Shown here: piece by piece, positions 8,275-17,109 of the stretch
How the letters are laid out: every line of letters begins with the position of its first letter
Position numbering within the stretch: the stretch's first letter is position 1
NCBI GenBank assembly: GCA_964347265.1
Contig: CAYFXV010000001.1
Location: forward strand, 62,001 to 126,000
Length of the DNA stretch: 64,000 bases
Source of the DNA: CS1-C013 sp964347265
GTDB taxonomy: Archaea > Aenigmatarchaeota > Aenigmatarchaeia > Aenigmatarchaeales > Aenigmatarchaeaceae
Direction of reading: 5' to 3'
The notes under the pieces: generated by a model
Database searches by the model: none
What the model saw: the letters and a program-made list of their open reading frames with translations, nothing else
Told to the model about the DNA's origin: nothing
Position numbers and translations under genes: made by a program

Positions 8275-8793
8275 ATGCCAGAAGAAGATGTAGCTTATGA
8301 AATAATACCAGTAACTCCTATCAAGAAACTAGAAGAAAGAATAGAAAAGATAGAAACAACAAGAACAACGCCCGATCTGCAGAATTTAATAAATCAGATA
8401 ATAGAATTAATAAGAAACAATCAAAAAATTGTAAATGATGTTATCCAAGCAAATGCAGATTTAAAAAATGAACTTTCTAAGTTACCTTCTAAAATTGACG
8501 AATTATTAACTACTATAAATAATTTTCTTTCTTTAGTAGAGGCTGCTGGAAGAGAAGAGGTAGCAGCTAAACCCCCAGAACCCAAACCTGATGTATTTAA
8601 ACTAATGGTTGAAGAATTAAAGAAAATTTCTGAACAAAATAAAAAACTCATAGAAAGCAACCAATCTGTTCTTGAAGAACTAGATAAAATGAGCAAAAGA
8701 GTTAAGTCAAAAGGAGCAGCAGGCATGCCTGTTTCAACATTATTGTCCACATATCCTTTAAGAAAAGACATAAAAAAACCTGAACAAACATGA
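8275..8793 (+). CDS. cytoplasmic coiled-coil protein of the pilus operon
   Basis: 172 aa, no signal or membrane segment. Two heptad-rich stretches, about 17-100 (IKKLEERIEKIE..., LKNELSKLPSKIDELLTTINNFL) and 118-150 (FKLMVEELKKISEQNKKLIESNQSVLEELDKM), are separated by a Pro-rich KPPEPKPD linker. Its last base pairs overlap the next pilin start (ATGA at 8790). By position and form it could stand in for ArlC/ArlD/E of archaella, but I see no clear ArlD/E domain, so this is only an analogy. It has its own TATA-like site upstream. Confidence 0.55.
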   Translation: MPEEDVAYEIIPVTPIKKLEERIEKIETTRTTPDLQNLINQIIELIRNNQKIVNDVIQANADLKNELSKLPSKIDELLTTINNFLSLVEAAGREEVAAKPPEPKPDVFKLMVEELKKISEQNKKLIESNQSVLEELDKMSKRVKSKGAAGMPVSTLLSTYPLRKDIKKPEQT

Positions 8794-9230
8794 AAGGTAT
8801 AAGCGCGATAATTGCAATAATTTTGATTTTGATGATAGTTGTTGCTTTGGCTGCTTTAGCATATACATGGTTTACTGGGATATTTGCTAGTTTGACTACG
8901 AGTGCTGCTAATGCAACTACAACAGCTACAACAGCAATGGGAATGCAAATTAGAATAGAGGCTGCAAAATTTTTTGAAACACCATCTCATCAAGTTAATG
9001 CTACAATCAGAAACACAGGAACTGTAGATGTTGATCCAAACAAATTTGGAGTTTATATAGATGGAAGCCTTCACACAAGTACATATTATGATTCAGAACC
9101 ATCTACCAAAATACCACCTGGAGGAACTGTAACTATCAATATCACAAACACCACAGCTGCATGCCCAAACAAAGTATTAAAAGTATCAATAGAAACTGGT
9201 TTAGACGATTATAAAACAATAACTTGTTGA
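8790..9230 (+). CDS. archaeal type IV pilin-like protein 2
   Basis: 146 aa, with prepilin signal MKG|ISAIIAIILILMIVVALAALAYTWFTGIF. The head (about 45-146) carries a beta-sandwich signature (VNATIRNTGTVDVDPNKFGVYIDGS) and several NxT/S sequons. The start overlaps the coiled-coil gene by 4 bp (ATGA), implying coupled translation. The first 99 bases are identical to those of the next gene, while the heads differ. Expected to be a filament subunit paralogous to 7794-8237. Confidence 0.75.
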   Translation: MKGISAIIAIILILMIVVALAALAYTWFTGIFASLTTSAANATTTATTAMGMQIRIEAAKFFETPSHQVNATIRNTGTVDVDPNKFGVYIDGSLHTSTYYDSEPSTKIPPGGTVTINITNTTAACPNKVLKVSIETGLDDYKTITC

Positions 9231-9235
9231 TAAAC

Positions 9236-9652
9236 ATGAAAGGTATAAGCGCGATAATTGCAATAATTTTGATTTTGATGATAGTTGTTGCTTTGGCTGC
9301 TTTAGCATATACATGGTTTACTGGGATATTTGCTGGTTTGACTGGTGGTGCAGAAACTGCAGTAGAAGCTACTACCACAGCTATGGGAGTCAATTTTAGA
9401 ATAGAAACAGCAAAAAATGTTACAGATGACGTATCAGTCACTATAAGAAATATTGGAACAAGCACAATAAATGTAAGTAAAATGACAGCTTATGTTGATG
9501 ATGAAAAAGAAGAAATAACAGATATAGCAGACTCTATTTTAGATTATGGTGAAACGACAACTTTCTTTGTTAATAATACTGTTGAACCAAATGGAAAAAA
9601 ATTAAAAATAGTAGCTGTAACTGGTTTAGAACAAACAGCAACAATTACTTAA
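9236..9652 (+). CDS. archaeal type IV pilin-like protein 3
   Basis: 138 aa from the ATG at 9236; an upstream TTG frame start at 9224 would overlap the previous gene and prefix a leader unlike the paralogue, so I reject it. The signal and helix are the same as in protein 2, followed by a different head (VSVTIRNIGTSTINVSKMTAYVDDEKEE). Five bases separate it from the previous stop. Likely a second subunit of the same filament or an alternative to it. Confidence 0.75.
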   Translation: MKGISAIIAIILILMIVVALAALAYTWFTGIFAGLTGGAETAVEATTTAMGVNFRIETAKNVTDDVSVTIRNIGTSTINVSKMTAYVDDEKEEITDIADSILDYGETTTFFVNNTVEPNGKKLKIVAVTGLEQTATIT

Positions 9653-9675
9653 TAAACTAAAAACAATTAACTATC

Positions 9676-10185
9676 ATGAAAGCGCAGTCAGAGACATTGG
9701 TGTTTGTTCTTTTGTTTTTATTAAGTGTTGGTTTATTTACAGTAGCTGTTTTTTGGAGTAAAGATGTTTTTCAACAAAACGTTGATATGACAAAGGTTTC
9801 TTCTGCTGAGAAATTCATGAAAGATATTGATTACACTATTAAGAGTTTGATAAAATTTGGTGGTTACAAGGAAATTGATTATAGAGTTGATGGACCAATA
9901 ACACTAATTGATGGCAAAACTATTGAAGTAAGAACAGTTGTACCCTCTGAAATTTCATTACCAAGATATTGGAATAATATATCTTCTGACTCTTCTTTTA
10001 TAAGAGAAATGCTAGATGGAGATGTATTTAGAATCCAGTTAATTTATCCTGAAAACGAATATAAAATTGAGTTTTTTACTGAAGGTCCAACTATAGCAAA
10101 ACCAAAAATAGTTAAAGTTGAAAAAAATTCTACATATATTGAAAATAATAAAGCAGCAATCAAAATAAGAATAACCTTTATATAA
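9676..10185 (+). CDS. minor pilin-like protein with class III signal
   Basis: 169 aa beginning MKA|QSETLVFVLLFLLSVGLFTVAVFW: a QSE-type class III prepilin signal and hydrophobic helix, then a 140-residue soluble head with a beta-rich C-terminus (IAKPKIVKVEKNSTYIENNKAAIKIRITFI). ArlF/ArlG-like stator proteins of archaella have a similar layout, so it may be a periplasmic stator or a minor pilin; sequence alone does not separate these. Located between the major pilins and the ATPase gene. Confidence 0.6.
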   Translation: MKAQSETLVFVLLFLLSVGLFTVAVFWSKDVFQQNVDMTKVSSAEKFMKDIDYTIKSLIKFGGYKEIDYRVDGPITLIDGKTIEVRTVVPSEISLPRYWNNISSDSSFIREMLDGDVFRIQLIYPENEYKIEFFTEGPTIAKPKIVKVEKNSTYIENNKAAIKIRITFI

Positions 10186-10194
10186 ATATTCTTT

Positions 10195-10611
10195 ATGAAA
10201 GGGCAGTATTTAACTGTTGAATACATAATTTTTTTCATAATTGGAATAGGAATGATAATCTCTGTTTATTTCATATTCTCAAATGTAAATGAAATATCTG
10301 AGAGAAACACATTAAAATCTCAACTTAAAGCTGTGGGAAAAATAATAAAAGGAACTGCCATAAACATATTAGAAATTTCATCTTCGACAAACAGTGAAAT
10401 AAATTATAATTTATCTATACCTCCAAAGTTATCTAGATGTGTATATATGATAGAAGTTAATGATAACTTGAATCTAAATTGCAGTCATGATGTTAGTACT
10501 GGTGTTGTTTTGAGTCTGTATAATCTTAATATTACAACAGAAAATATTATATATAGCACAAAAGGCTATCTTGAAATGAATGCTCATAATGAAACGGTTG
10601 AGTTAAAATGA
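10195..10611 (+). CDS. minor pilin-like protein
   Basis: 138 aa beginning MKG|QYLTVEYIIFFIIGIGMIISVYFIF, a class III signal with the conserved Glu early in the helix. The head (about 40-138) is small, with two Cys (SRCVYM and LNCSHD) and sequons. It overlaps the ATPase gene by 4 bp (ATGA at 10608), tying its synthesis to the motor. Likely an initiating or stator component rather than the bulk subunit. Confidence 0.6.
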   Translation: MKGQYLTVEYIIFFIIGIGMIISVYFIFSNVNEISERNTLKSQLKAVGKIIKGTAINILEISSSTNSEINYNLSIPPKLSRCVYMIEVNDNLNLNCSHDVSTGVVLSLYNLNITTENIIYSTKGYLEMNAHNETVELK

Positions 10612-12425
10612 AGAAAATTAAATTAAAGCATATGCAACCTAAAGGAAAATTAAAATTAAAGCTTAGTAAATTCTTTTGGAGAACTGTTAGAGGATACAAA
10701 ATACTTAAAAAAATGGAACTATCGGGATTTGGGGGAAGAAGACTTAAAGGAATGAGATTTCCTTACCCACAAGAAAGTATTATGGGAGGAGGAAGACTAG
10801 AAATAAAAGGACCTTCTGTAAAAATTAGTGAAATAAAAGCAGAAAAATTTGTGGTTGGAGAAGAGGAAGAATTTAAGGGAATACCAATAGTTACTGAAGT
10901 CGGGACTATAGTTAAAATAAGTGGTCCTGAATATAGTTTAAGGGATGTAAACATTTTTTATGATCTTATAAAATATGATTCCAAAGTTTTTGCATCTGCA
11001 AATATAAGATGGTCTGATGCTCAATCTTCTTTGATTTATAAGCTTATAGAACCGAAGTTAACAATAAATGAAAGGAATTTGTTGAATAAAATAAAAATGA
11101 TGCTTATAGAAAAATTAGATGTTGACTTTACAACATTAAGAAAGGGGCAAGCTAGAAGTTATTTATTCAAAAGATTTGAAGAGATGATAACAACGATGGC
11201 ACCTAATATTCCTGAAGATAAGAAAAAAGACTTTTTGTATTATATTGAGAGAGATTTTGTAGGTTTGGGGAAAATAGAAGCTTTAATGAAGGATCCTAAT
11301 TTAGAAGATATATCATGTGATGGTGTTGGTGTTCCCTTATACGTATACCATAGAGATCCTTTAATAGGAAGTGTTAAGACAAATATATTCTTTGAAAGTT
11401 CCGAAGAACTTGATGTTTTTGTAAGTAAACTTTCACAAAGATGTGGAAAAAGCATTTCAGTTGCACAACCACTTATTGGAGGAACTTTGCCAAGCGGTTC
11501 TAGAGTTCAAGCAACTTTAGGAACTGACATAGCTAGAAAAGGAAGTAATTTTACTATTAGGAAATTTACTGAAAAACCATTAACACCTGTAAATTTATTA
11601 AATCTTCAAACACTTGACCCTAAAATTGCTGCATATTTATGGCTGACTGTAGAATATGGTAGAAGTATTTTAATTTCTGGAGGTGTTGCTACTGGAAAAA
11701 CAACTCTTTTAAATGCTATGTCCTTATTTATTAAACCAGAATTAAAGATTGTTTCAATAGAAGACACAGCCGAGCTACTTCTTCCACATTCCCATTGGGT
11801 TCCCAGTGTTGCCAGATTACCAATAGTAGAAATAGGAAGAAAAAAATTAGGAGAAGTAGATCTTTTTGATTTATTAAAAGAATCCTTAAGACAAAGACCA
11901 GATTATTTAATAGTAGGAGAGGTTAGGGGCAGAGAAGCTTATGTCCTATTTCAGCAAATAGCTACTGGTCATAGTTCTTTATCAACAATACATGCAGATT
12001 CTATGGAAAGATTAATAGATAGATTAACAACACCACCGATTAGCCTTCCAGCAAATCTTATAGAAGCTTTAGACATAATTATTTTTCTTGTTAGAATAAA
12101 ATATGGACCAACATATGTAAGAAGAATAAGAGGTATCTACGAGATTGTCGGTTTTGATAAAAAAAAGAACTTTCCTATTGTAAATGAGATATTTAGATGG
12201 AATCCGAATAATGATAGTTATGATGCAGTAAATCCATCTATTGTTTTAAAAAGAATTTCTCAGCAACATGGAATAAAACAAGTATATTTGCAACAAGAAA
12301 TATCTCGTAGAATAAAAATTTTAGAATGGATGACTGAAAAAAATATAGAAGATTACAGAGATGTAGCAAAGATTTCAAAACTTTATTATGCAAGACCAGA
12401 TGAATTGCTAGAAGCCATACCATAG
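10608..12425 (+). CDS. type IV pilus/archaellum secretion ATPase (GspE/ArlI family)
   Basis: 605 aa. A variable N-terminal domain (1-180) precedes the ArlI-like N domain (PNLEDISCDGVGVPLYVYHRD, about 230-250) and the RecA-like core: Walker A GGVATGKTT (358-366), the Asp box SIEDTAEL (383-390), a LRQRPDYLIVGEVRGREA Walker B (428-443), and the His box TGHSSLSTIHAD (453-464). The hexamer powers assembly of pilin-like filaments. It is longer than typical ArlI (about 550) because of the basic N-terminal extension. The platform genes follow after 8 bp. Confidence 0.92.
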   Translation: MKKIKLKHMQPKGKLKLKLSKFFWRTVRGYKILKKMELSGFGGRRLKGMRFPYPQESIMGGGRLEIKGPSVKISEIKAEKFVVGEEEEFKGIPIVTEVGTIVKISGPEYSLRDVNIFYDLIKYDSKVFASANIRWSDAQSSLIYKLIEPKLTINERNLLNKIKMMLIEKLDVDFTTLRKGQARSYLFKRFEEMITTMAPNIPEDKKKDFLYYIERDFVGLGKIEALMKDPNLEDISCDGVGVPLYVYHRDPLIGSVKTNIFFESSEELDVFVSKLSQRCGKSISVAQPLIGGTLPSGSRVQATLGTDIARKGSNFTIRKFTEKPLTPVNLLNLQTLDPKIAAYLWLTVEYGRSILISGGVATGKTTLLNAMSLFIKPELKIVSIEDTAELLLPHSHWVPSVARLPIVEIGRKKLGEVDLFDLLKESLRQRPDYLIVGEVRGREAYVLFQQIATGHSSLSTIHADSMERLIDRLTTPPISLPANLIEALDIIIFLVRIKYGPTYVRRIRGIYEIVGFDKKKNFPIVNEIFRWNPNNDSYDAVNPSIVLKRISQQHGIKQVYLQQEISRRIKILEWMTEKNIEDYRDVAKISKLYYARPDELLEAIP

Positions 12426-12433
12426 ATGATTTC

Positions 12434-13315
12434 ATGAATATTTGGAGAACTCTTAGGGACTTATCATTTAAATTCTTCAAACATAGCTTAGATCCATCTG
12501 TTAATTTATTTGAAAGTATAAAACCCGACTTATTAAAGGCGGACATAGGACTAACCTTAGTAGAATACGTCTATGTGATGTTTTTTTCAATTTTATTGTT
12601 CTTTGTTATAGAATTTCCTCTAATTACAATTATAACAAGTATATTCTTACAGGATATTATTCTAGCTGTTTTATTTTCATTTACTTTAAACATTGTGATT
12701 GTTCTGATTGTTTTCTTTATTTTTTATACGTATCCTAGTATGGCTGCAGGAAATAGAAAAAAAGATATTGAAGCTGCCTTACCCTTTGCAACAACTTATA
12801 TGGCAACAATAGCAAACTCAGGAGCACCTCCTATAACAATGTTTAAAGTTATTTCACACTTTGGAGAATATGGAGAAGTTTCTAAAGAAGCTGAGAAAAT
12901 TTATAAAGATGTAGAAGTTTTTGGTATGGATTTAGTAGGTGCTATAAGAAAAACCGCTAATAGAACACCATCTGAAGAACTAAAAGAATTATTATGGGGT
13001 TTAGACACTGTTTTAACAAGCGGTGGCAACATTGGTGATTTTTTACACGAAAAATCTAGACTATTCATAGCAGAATATGGAAGAAGATTACAGAGATACT
13101 CTAGGACTTTATCTGTTTTAATAGAAATTTACTTAACTTTGGTTTTAGTGGGTTCTGTATTTTTCATAATTATAACTGCCTTAATGTCAATATTAGGTGG
13201 AGGAGGCATGACTACTTATCTGTCTTTCATACAATTTTTAGTAATTTTTATAGTTTTACCTTTCATGTCTGTCGGTTTTATATTTTTGATAAAATCTATA
13301 GCTCCAGCAGCGTGA
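12434..13315 (+). CDS. pilus platform protein, first half (T2SF/ArlJ-TadC-like)
   Basis: 293 aa. Two N-terminal hydrophobic segments (about 45-70 and 75-100), a cytoplasmic T2SF domain (about 108-225: KDIEAALPFATTYMATIANSGAPPITMFKVISHF..YGEVSKEAEKIYKDVEVFGMDLVGAIRK) and two C-terminal segments (230-290). This is one of the two repeats found in a full ArlJ (about 550 aa). The second half is the next gene, 4 bp away. The two probably form a heterodimeric membrane platform on which the ATPase turns. Confidence 0.85.
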   Translation: MNIWRTLRDLSFKFFKHSLDPSVNLFESIKPDLLKADIGLTLVEYVYVMFFSILLFFVIEFPLITIITSIFLQDIILAVLFSFTLNIVIVLIVFFIFYTYPSMAAGNRKKDIEAALPFATTYMATIANSGAPPITMFKVISHFGEYGEVSKEAEKIYKDVEVFGMDLVGAIRKTANRTPSEELKELLWGLDTVLTSGGNIGDFLHEKSRLFIAEYGRRLQRYSRTLSVLIEIYLTLVLVGSVFFIIITALMSILGGGGMTTYLSFIQFLVIFIVLPFMSVGFIFLIKSIAPAA

Positions 13316-13319
13316 TGAA

Positions 13320-14270
13320 ATGAAGAAACATGAAAAAAAGAAGCAAGAAAAAAAGAGATTTAATATAAAATTTATACCAATAATAATAGCAGCAATGTTA
13401 ATTATCATAAGCACGTTTTTCTATGAAAATATAGGATTAATGGGAAATCTTATTCTTTTGGCAGTTATAATAGGGATAATTCCTTATGCATTTTTTTCGT
13501 ATTTTGAATATAAAAAAGTAAAGACAATGGAAGAGCAATTACCAATATTTTTATTAGATTTGTCTGAAGCACAAAAAATAGGAATGACATTGCCAGAAGC
13601 ATTAAAACAAGTATCAAAAACTGATTATGGGAAGTTAACAGAAGAGATTAATAAAATAAATTATCAACTTTCTTGGGGTGTACCTACACAAGAAGCTATG
13701 AACAATTTTGCTCTAAGATTAAAAAAATCAAAATTAATAGGAAGAGTTGTTAGAATTATAAATGAAGCTTATAGTTCTGGAGGCGATATTGCTAGAACAA
13801 TGGAAGCTACAGCCTCAGATATAACGTCAATAAAAGAGGCTGAAAGAGAAAGAAGATCTGTTACATATCAACACATGTTGATAATGTATGCTATTTTTTA
13901 TATATTCATTGGAATAGTTATTGCTCTTTCTCAAACTTTAATACCTTTAATGGAACTAGATATTCAAGCTGGAATAGCAGGTGATATAATGAGTTTTAGA
14001 GATCCATGCGACATTTGTATAAATAATCCAGAGCTTTTTTGTATAAATTGTTCAATTTTTTCAGTTGTCTGTCAGATGTTTGGGATTGAAACAAGCTGTT
14101 ATTATTATGCATTATTTCTTTTAATGGTTTTGATCCAAGGGATATTTTCTGGATTAGTAGCAGGACAGATTGGTGAAGGCTCTGTAACTGCTGGCTTAAA
14201 GCATAGTTCAATAATGACAATATCTGGTTTTAGTGTACTCTTATTCTTACTAAAGGCCGGTGTGATATAA
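13320..14270 (+). CDS. pilus platform protein, second half (T2SF/ArlJ-TadC-like)
   Basis: 316 aa: a Lys-rich start, two hydrophobic segments (17-60), the T2SF domain (about 75-175: LPIFLLDLSEAQKIGMTLPEALKQVSKTDYGKL... RVVRIINEAYSSGGDIARTMEATASDI), then three C-terminal segments including an extracellular Cys-rich loop (CDICINNPELFCINCSIFSVVCQMF). Partner of the preceding half. The Cys-rich loop is unusual for the family and may be disulfide-bonded outside. Its last base is the first of the next gene's ATG. Confidence 0.83.
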   Translation: MKKHEKKKQEKKRFNIKFIPIIIAAMLIIISTFFYENIGLMGNLILLAVIIGIIPYAFFSYFEYKKVKTMEEQLPIFLLDLSEAQKIGMTLPEALKQVSKTDYGKLTEEINKINYQLSWGVPTQEAMNNFALRLKKSKLIGRVVRIINEAYSSGGDIARTMEATASDITSIKEAERERRSVTYQHMLIMYAIFYIFIGIVIALSQTLIPLMELDIQAGIAGDIMSFRDPCDICINNPELFCINCSIFSVVCQMFGIETSCYYYALFLLMVLIQGIFSGLVAGQIGEGSVTAGLKHSSIMTISGFSVLLFLLKAGVI

Positions 14271-14674
14271 TGCATGGACAGACAAGAATAGAATTCATTT
14301 TTGCTATTGTAATATTTTCAATAGTGATTTTTTATGTTGTGACTCAAATAAATACTGTGTTTTCTAGTATTATTTCAGATTATGAAATTGACGCTTTAAA
14401 AGCAGAAGCTTTAAATTCAATCACAAACCTTGTAGAAAGTGAATTATTAGCAAATGAACCTTATAATCTTTCAAAAGAAAAGATAGAAAACTTAAACCAA
14501 AATTGTGGTCTTTTGGATAATTTTGGTATTGAATCTTATAGATTAAAGATTTACAATTCAACTGATCTAATGTTATTTTGCGGTATTGACAGCTTAAAAC
14601 CTCCAAAAGTGTTTGTTATGAAATACGTCATAATTGAAAATGATTCTGGGAACACTACACTAGAATTGTGGTAA
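14270..14674 (+). CDS. minor pilin-like protein
   Basis: 134 aa, MHG|QTRIEFIFAIVIFSIVIFYVV: a short leader ending in Gly and a helix with Glu at +5 after the predicted cleavage, the hallmark of type IV pilins. The head is small, with two Cys (NCGLL and FCGID). It overlaps the platform gene by one base and sits one base before the giant pilin-like gene, so all three should be co-translated. Confidence 0.65.
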   Translation: MHGQTRIEFIFAIVIFSIVIFYVVTQINTVFSSIISDYEIDALKAEALNSITNLVESELLANEPYNLSKEKIENLNQNCGLLDNFGIESYRLKIYNSTDLMLFCGIDSLKPPKVFVMKYVIIENDSGNTTLELW

Positions 14675-14675
14675 A

Positions 14676-16451
14676 ATGAAAGGCTTTATTTATTTATTAG
14701 AAATATCAATTGCCTTAATATTAATGTTAGTAGTCTTAGGAACCATATCTACTTATAATGTAAAAGAAAGTTGGGAAAGAGTTGATTTAGTAGGTGTTGC
14801 TGATAATTTAATAAAAATAATTGAAATTTTGGGTATTGAGAATACCTTAAATGGCAATCTAAGTAGAATTGAAATTTTAATTCCTCCAAATGTTGATTTT
14901 GGATTAAGAGTTAATGGAATACCTAAAAAAGATATAATTGTTGGTTGTTTTGAGTTAGGATGGCCAGATACGAGTTGTGGTGGTTTAATTAGTATCTTAA
15001 CGCGGTCTGTTTATTTAAACAATAGAGAGATTAATTTTAACGTTGTCTACTTATATAAGTTTAGTACCCCAATCCCAAATTATATAGATGTCATGGTATT
15101 CCACGAATGCTATGGAGCTTGTGAATGGAACTCTACAGTAAGAAGCTGGCTTGAGGATTATTTAAATAGAGGCGGTTCACTAATTTGGATAAACAAAACT
15201 GATGGAACAGACATCGATTTTAATCAATTTTTTGGTTTAACACCTTCTTCAGGAACAGAAAGCTTTCTTAATTTTACAAAATATGAACCTGAATGGGATG
15301 AAACTATGAAATATTTTTTAGGAGCTGGCTTTATTGTTGATATTTCAGGTGGTTCACCATATTCAAATATTTGGTACATATGGAGAAATTGCGGCGCAAC
15401 ATGCGGAAGTAATTTTGATTATTCACGTTATATAACTCAATTATCACCAAATACACTTAATTTCACAAACTTTTCAGCAAACCAAGGTCCAAATCCTCTT
15501 TGGTTTGTTGTAAATGAGGGTGAAATATTTACTCTTACAGGTCCTGATGGAAACAAATATTTTTTTAAGCTTAGAAAAATATGGGATAATGATAAAATAA
15601 GTATACAGCCTTTAAACACAAGCTTTATTTTTCTTGATAATTCTGGTAAAAGTGTTGTAGGAAATAATATTTTAGCTAATTCAGACCAAACCTATGCTTC
15701 GGCAACAAAAAAAGGAAGCAATATCATATGGATGGGAGATAGCAGAGAATTCTGGGATTCAACACATGATTTTTTAACCAAAGCTGCAATACTATCTCTC
15801 ACAGAAAAAGAATGGTTTCTAAAAAAATATAAATCTAGATATGAAAATGTAGAAGTTAGTTCTTTTATGTCATTATGTTGTGACATGCCTGAAACAGTTG
15901 AACTAAGTTTTATTTTGTGGTATAGGGCTTATTTATGGTATCCTGGCGACAAGGATGCTTGGACAGAATCATTAACTGGTTGGAGTGCTGGAAATCCTCC
16001 AACAGGAAATTTAGACTTAAGTACTGACAAAAAGATAGGAGATTATAGCATAAATTTCACTTCTACAAATAATGGTTTTAGAACTTTTTTCCATTTTTTT
16101 GATGTTAGTTCTATAAATCCTGATGATTACATCTTAAAATTTTGGTACAAAGGAAATAACACAAGGTGGATATTAGCTGATCAATATTTAAATTATGAAT
16201 TTGAAGATAATTTTTGCCCAATGCCTGGAGGAGTTATTTCTGGATACACAGGGGAACATAAAAATTGGACCTTAATTGAAGTTGATTTATCTTCTTTATC
16301 AGCTAATGGAGCACACGACGATACTGAAGGTTGTAATGTTAATAACGATTTTTATGATATAGAAGGAATTATTTTTCAGGATTGGAAATTCACATGGGAT
16401 TTTAACTTAACAACCTATTTAGTAGATGGTTTACACTTTTATGATCCTTAA
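14676..16451 (+). CDS. giant pilin-like surface protein (591 aa)
   Basis: Prepilin-like N-terminus MKG|FIYLLEISIALILMLVVLGTI, close to the bacterial G|FTLIE type with Glu at +6, followed by about 560 extracellular residues. About 130-200 resembles a flavodoxin/glutamine-amidotransferase-like Rossmann segment (IDVMVFHECYGACEWNSTVRSWLEDYLNRGGSLIWIN), and about 415-591 a carbohydrate-binding-like beta sandwich (GDYSINFTSTNNGFRTFFHFFDVSS...ILKFWYKGN). Rich in sequons and Cys. Far larger than ordinary pilins; it could be a tip adhesin. Last gene of the pilus operon. Confidence 0.6.
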   Translation: MKGFIYLLEISIALILMLVVLGTISTYNVKESWERVDLVGVADNLIKIIEILGIENTLNGNLSRIEILIPPNVDFGLRVNGIPKKDIIVGCFELGWPDTSCGGLISILTRSVYLNNREINFNVVYLYKFSTPIPNYIDVMVFHECYGACEWNSTVRSWLEDYLNRGGSLIWINKTDGTDIDFNQFFGLTPSSGTESFLNFTKYEPEWDETMKYFLGAGFIVDISGGSPYSNIWYIWRNCGATCGSNFDYSRYITQLSPNTLNFTNFSANQGPNPLWFVVNEGEIFTLTGPDGNKYFFKLRKIWDNDKISIQPLNTSFIFLDNSGKSVVGNNILANSDQTYASATKKGSNIIWMGDSREFWDSTHDFLTKAAILSLTEKEWFLKKYKSRYENVEVSSFMSLCCDMPETVELSFILWYRAYLWYPGDKDAWTESLTGWSAGNPPTGNLDLSTDKKIGDYSINFTSTNNGFRTFFHFFDVSSINPDDYILKFWYKGNNTRWILADQYLNYEFEDNFCPMPGGVISGYTGEHKNWTLIEVDLSSLSANGAHDDTEGCNVNNDFYDIEGIIFQDWKFTWDFNLTTYLVDGLHFYDP

Positions 16452-16464
16452 ACCTAATAATTCT

Positions 16465-17109
16465 ATGAAATTTTGTTTTATATGCGGCAAAAAAACCGAA
16501 AATCTAATAAATGGACACTGTGAAGAATGTTACAATAAAAAGTTTAATTTAATAGAAATTCCTAAAGATGTTCTTGTTACAATATGCAGTAAATGTAATA
16601 GAATAAAGGAAACAAACAAGTGGAAAGACATAGAAATCGACGAATTCCTGAGAAATAAAATAAAAATTCTTGGAAAAAATGTTAAAATAAGGTTTGAAAT
16701 AAATGATATTGCAAGAGTTTATGTAAAAGGCTTCTTAGAAGACTCTAAAAACCTTAAGGAAGAAATTCATGAAGTAAAATTAAAAATAAAAAAAGAAGTT
16801 TGTCTCAAATGCTCAAGAAAATATAGTGATTACTATGAAGCTTTAATACAAATAAGAGGAAGTTTAACAAATGACGATATTAATTCAATAGATGATATTG
16901 TTTTAATGAGAAAGGGATTTTATAGAATAAAAGAAGTAAAAGGAGGCTATGATTTTTTTATAAGCAATAAGTCTTTAGGTGAAAAAATTACAGAGCTTTT
17001 AAGAAAAAAATATAAAACTGAGATAAAAAAGAGTTTTAAGCTTATTACAAGCAAAGAAGGTAAAAATATTTATAGGAATATTATTTTAATAAGAATACTA
17101 AGTGATTAA
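16465..17109 (+). CDS. nmd3: NMD3-like ribosome-associated zinc protein
   Basis: 214 aa from the ATG at 16465; a start at 16426 would overlap the previous gene and displace the zinc site from the N-terminus. Four CxxC pairs: CFICGK (3-8), CEECYN, CSKCNR, CLKCSRKY. The following alpha/beta region (VKIRFEINDIARVYVKGFL... YYEALIQIRG) matches archaeal NMD3, the homologue of the eukaryotic 60S export adaptor, which binds large ribosomal subunits. It overlaps no neighbour and directly abuts aIF1A, consistent with a translation-linked operon. Confidence 0.85.
   Translation: MKFCFICGKKTENLINGHCEECYNKKFNLIEIPKDVLVTICSKCNRIKETNKWKDIEIDEFLRNKIKILGKNVKIRFEINDIARVYVKGFLEDSKNLKEEIHEVKLKIKKEVCLKCSRKYSDYYEALIQIRGSLTNDDINSIDDIVLMRKGFYRIKEVKGGYDFFISNKSLGEKITELLRKKYKTEIKKSFKLITSKEGKNIYRNIILIRILSD

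Noticed and set aside
9224..9235. Upstream start of the third pilin gene at 9224
   Set aside because: It overlaps the preceding gene and would add residues before an MKG|I signal that is identical to that of the paralogue starting at its ATG.
7794..16451. Naming the operon an archaellum
   Set aside because: ATPase and platform proteins fit, but no ArlH and no clear ArlF/G/D/E are present, so pilus/archaellum-like is as far as the sequence goes.
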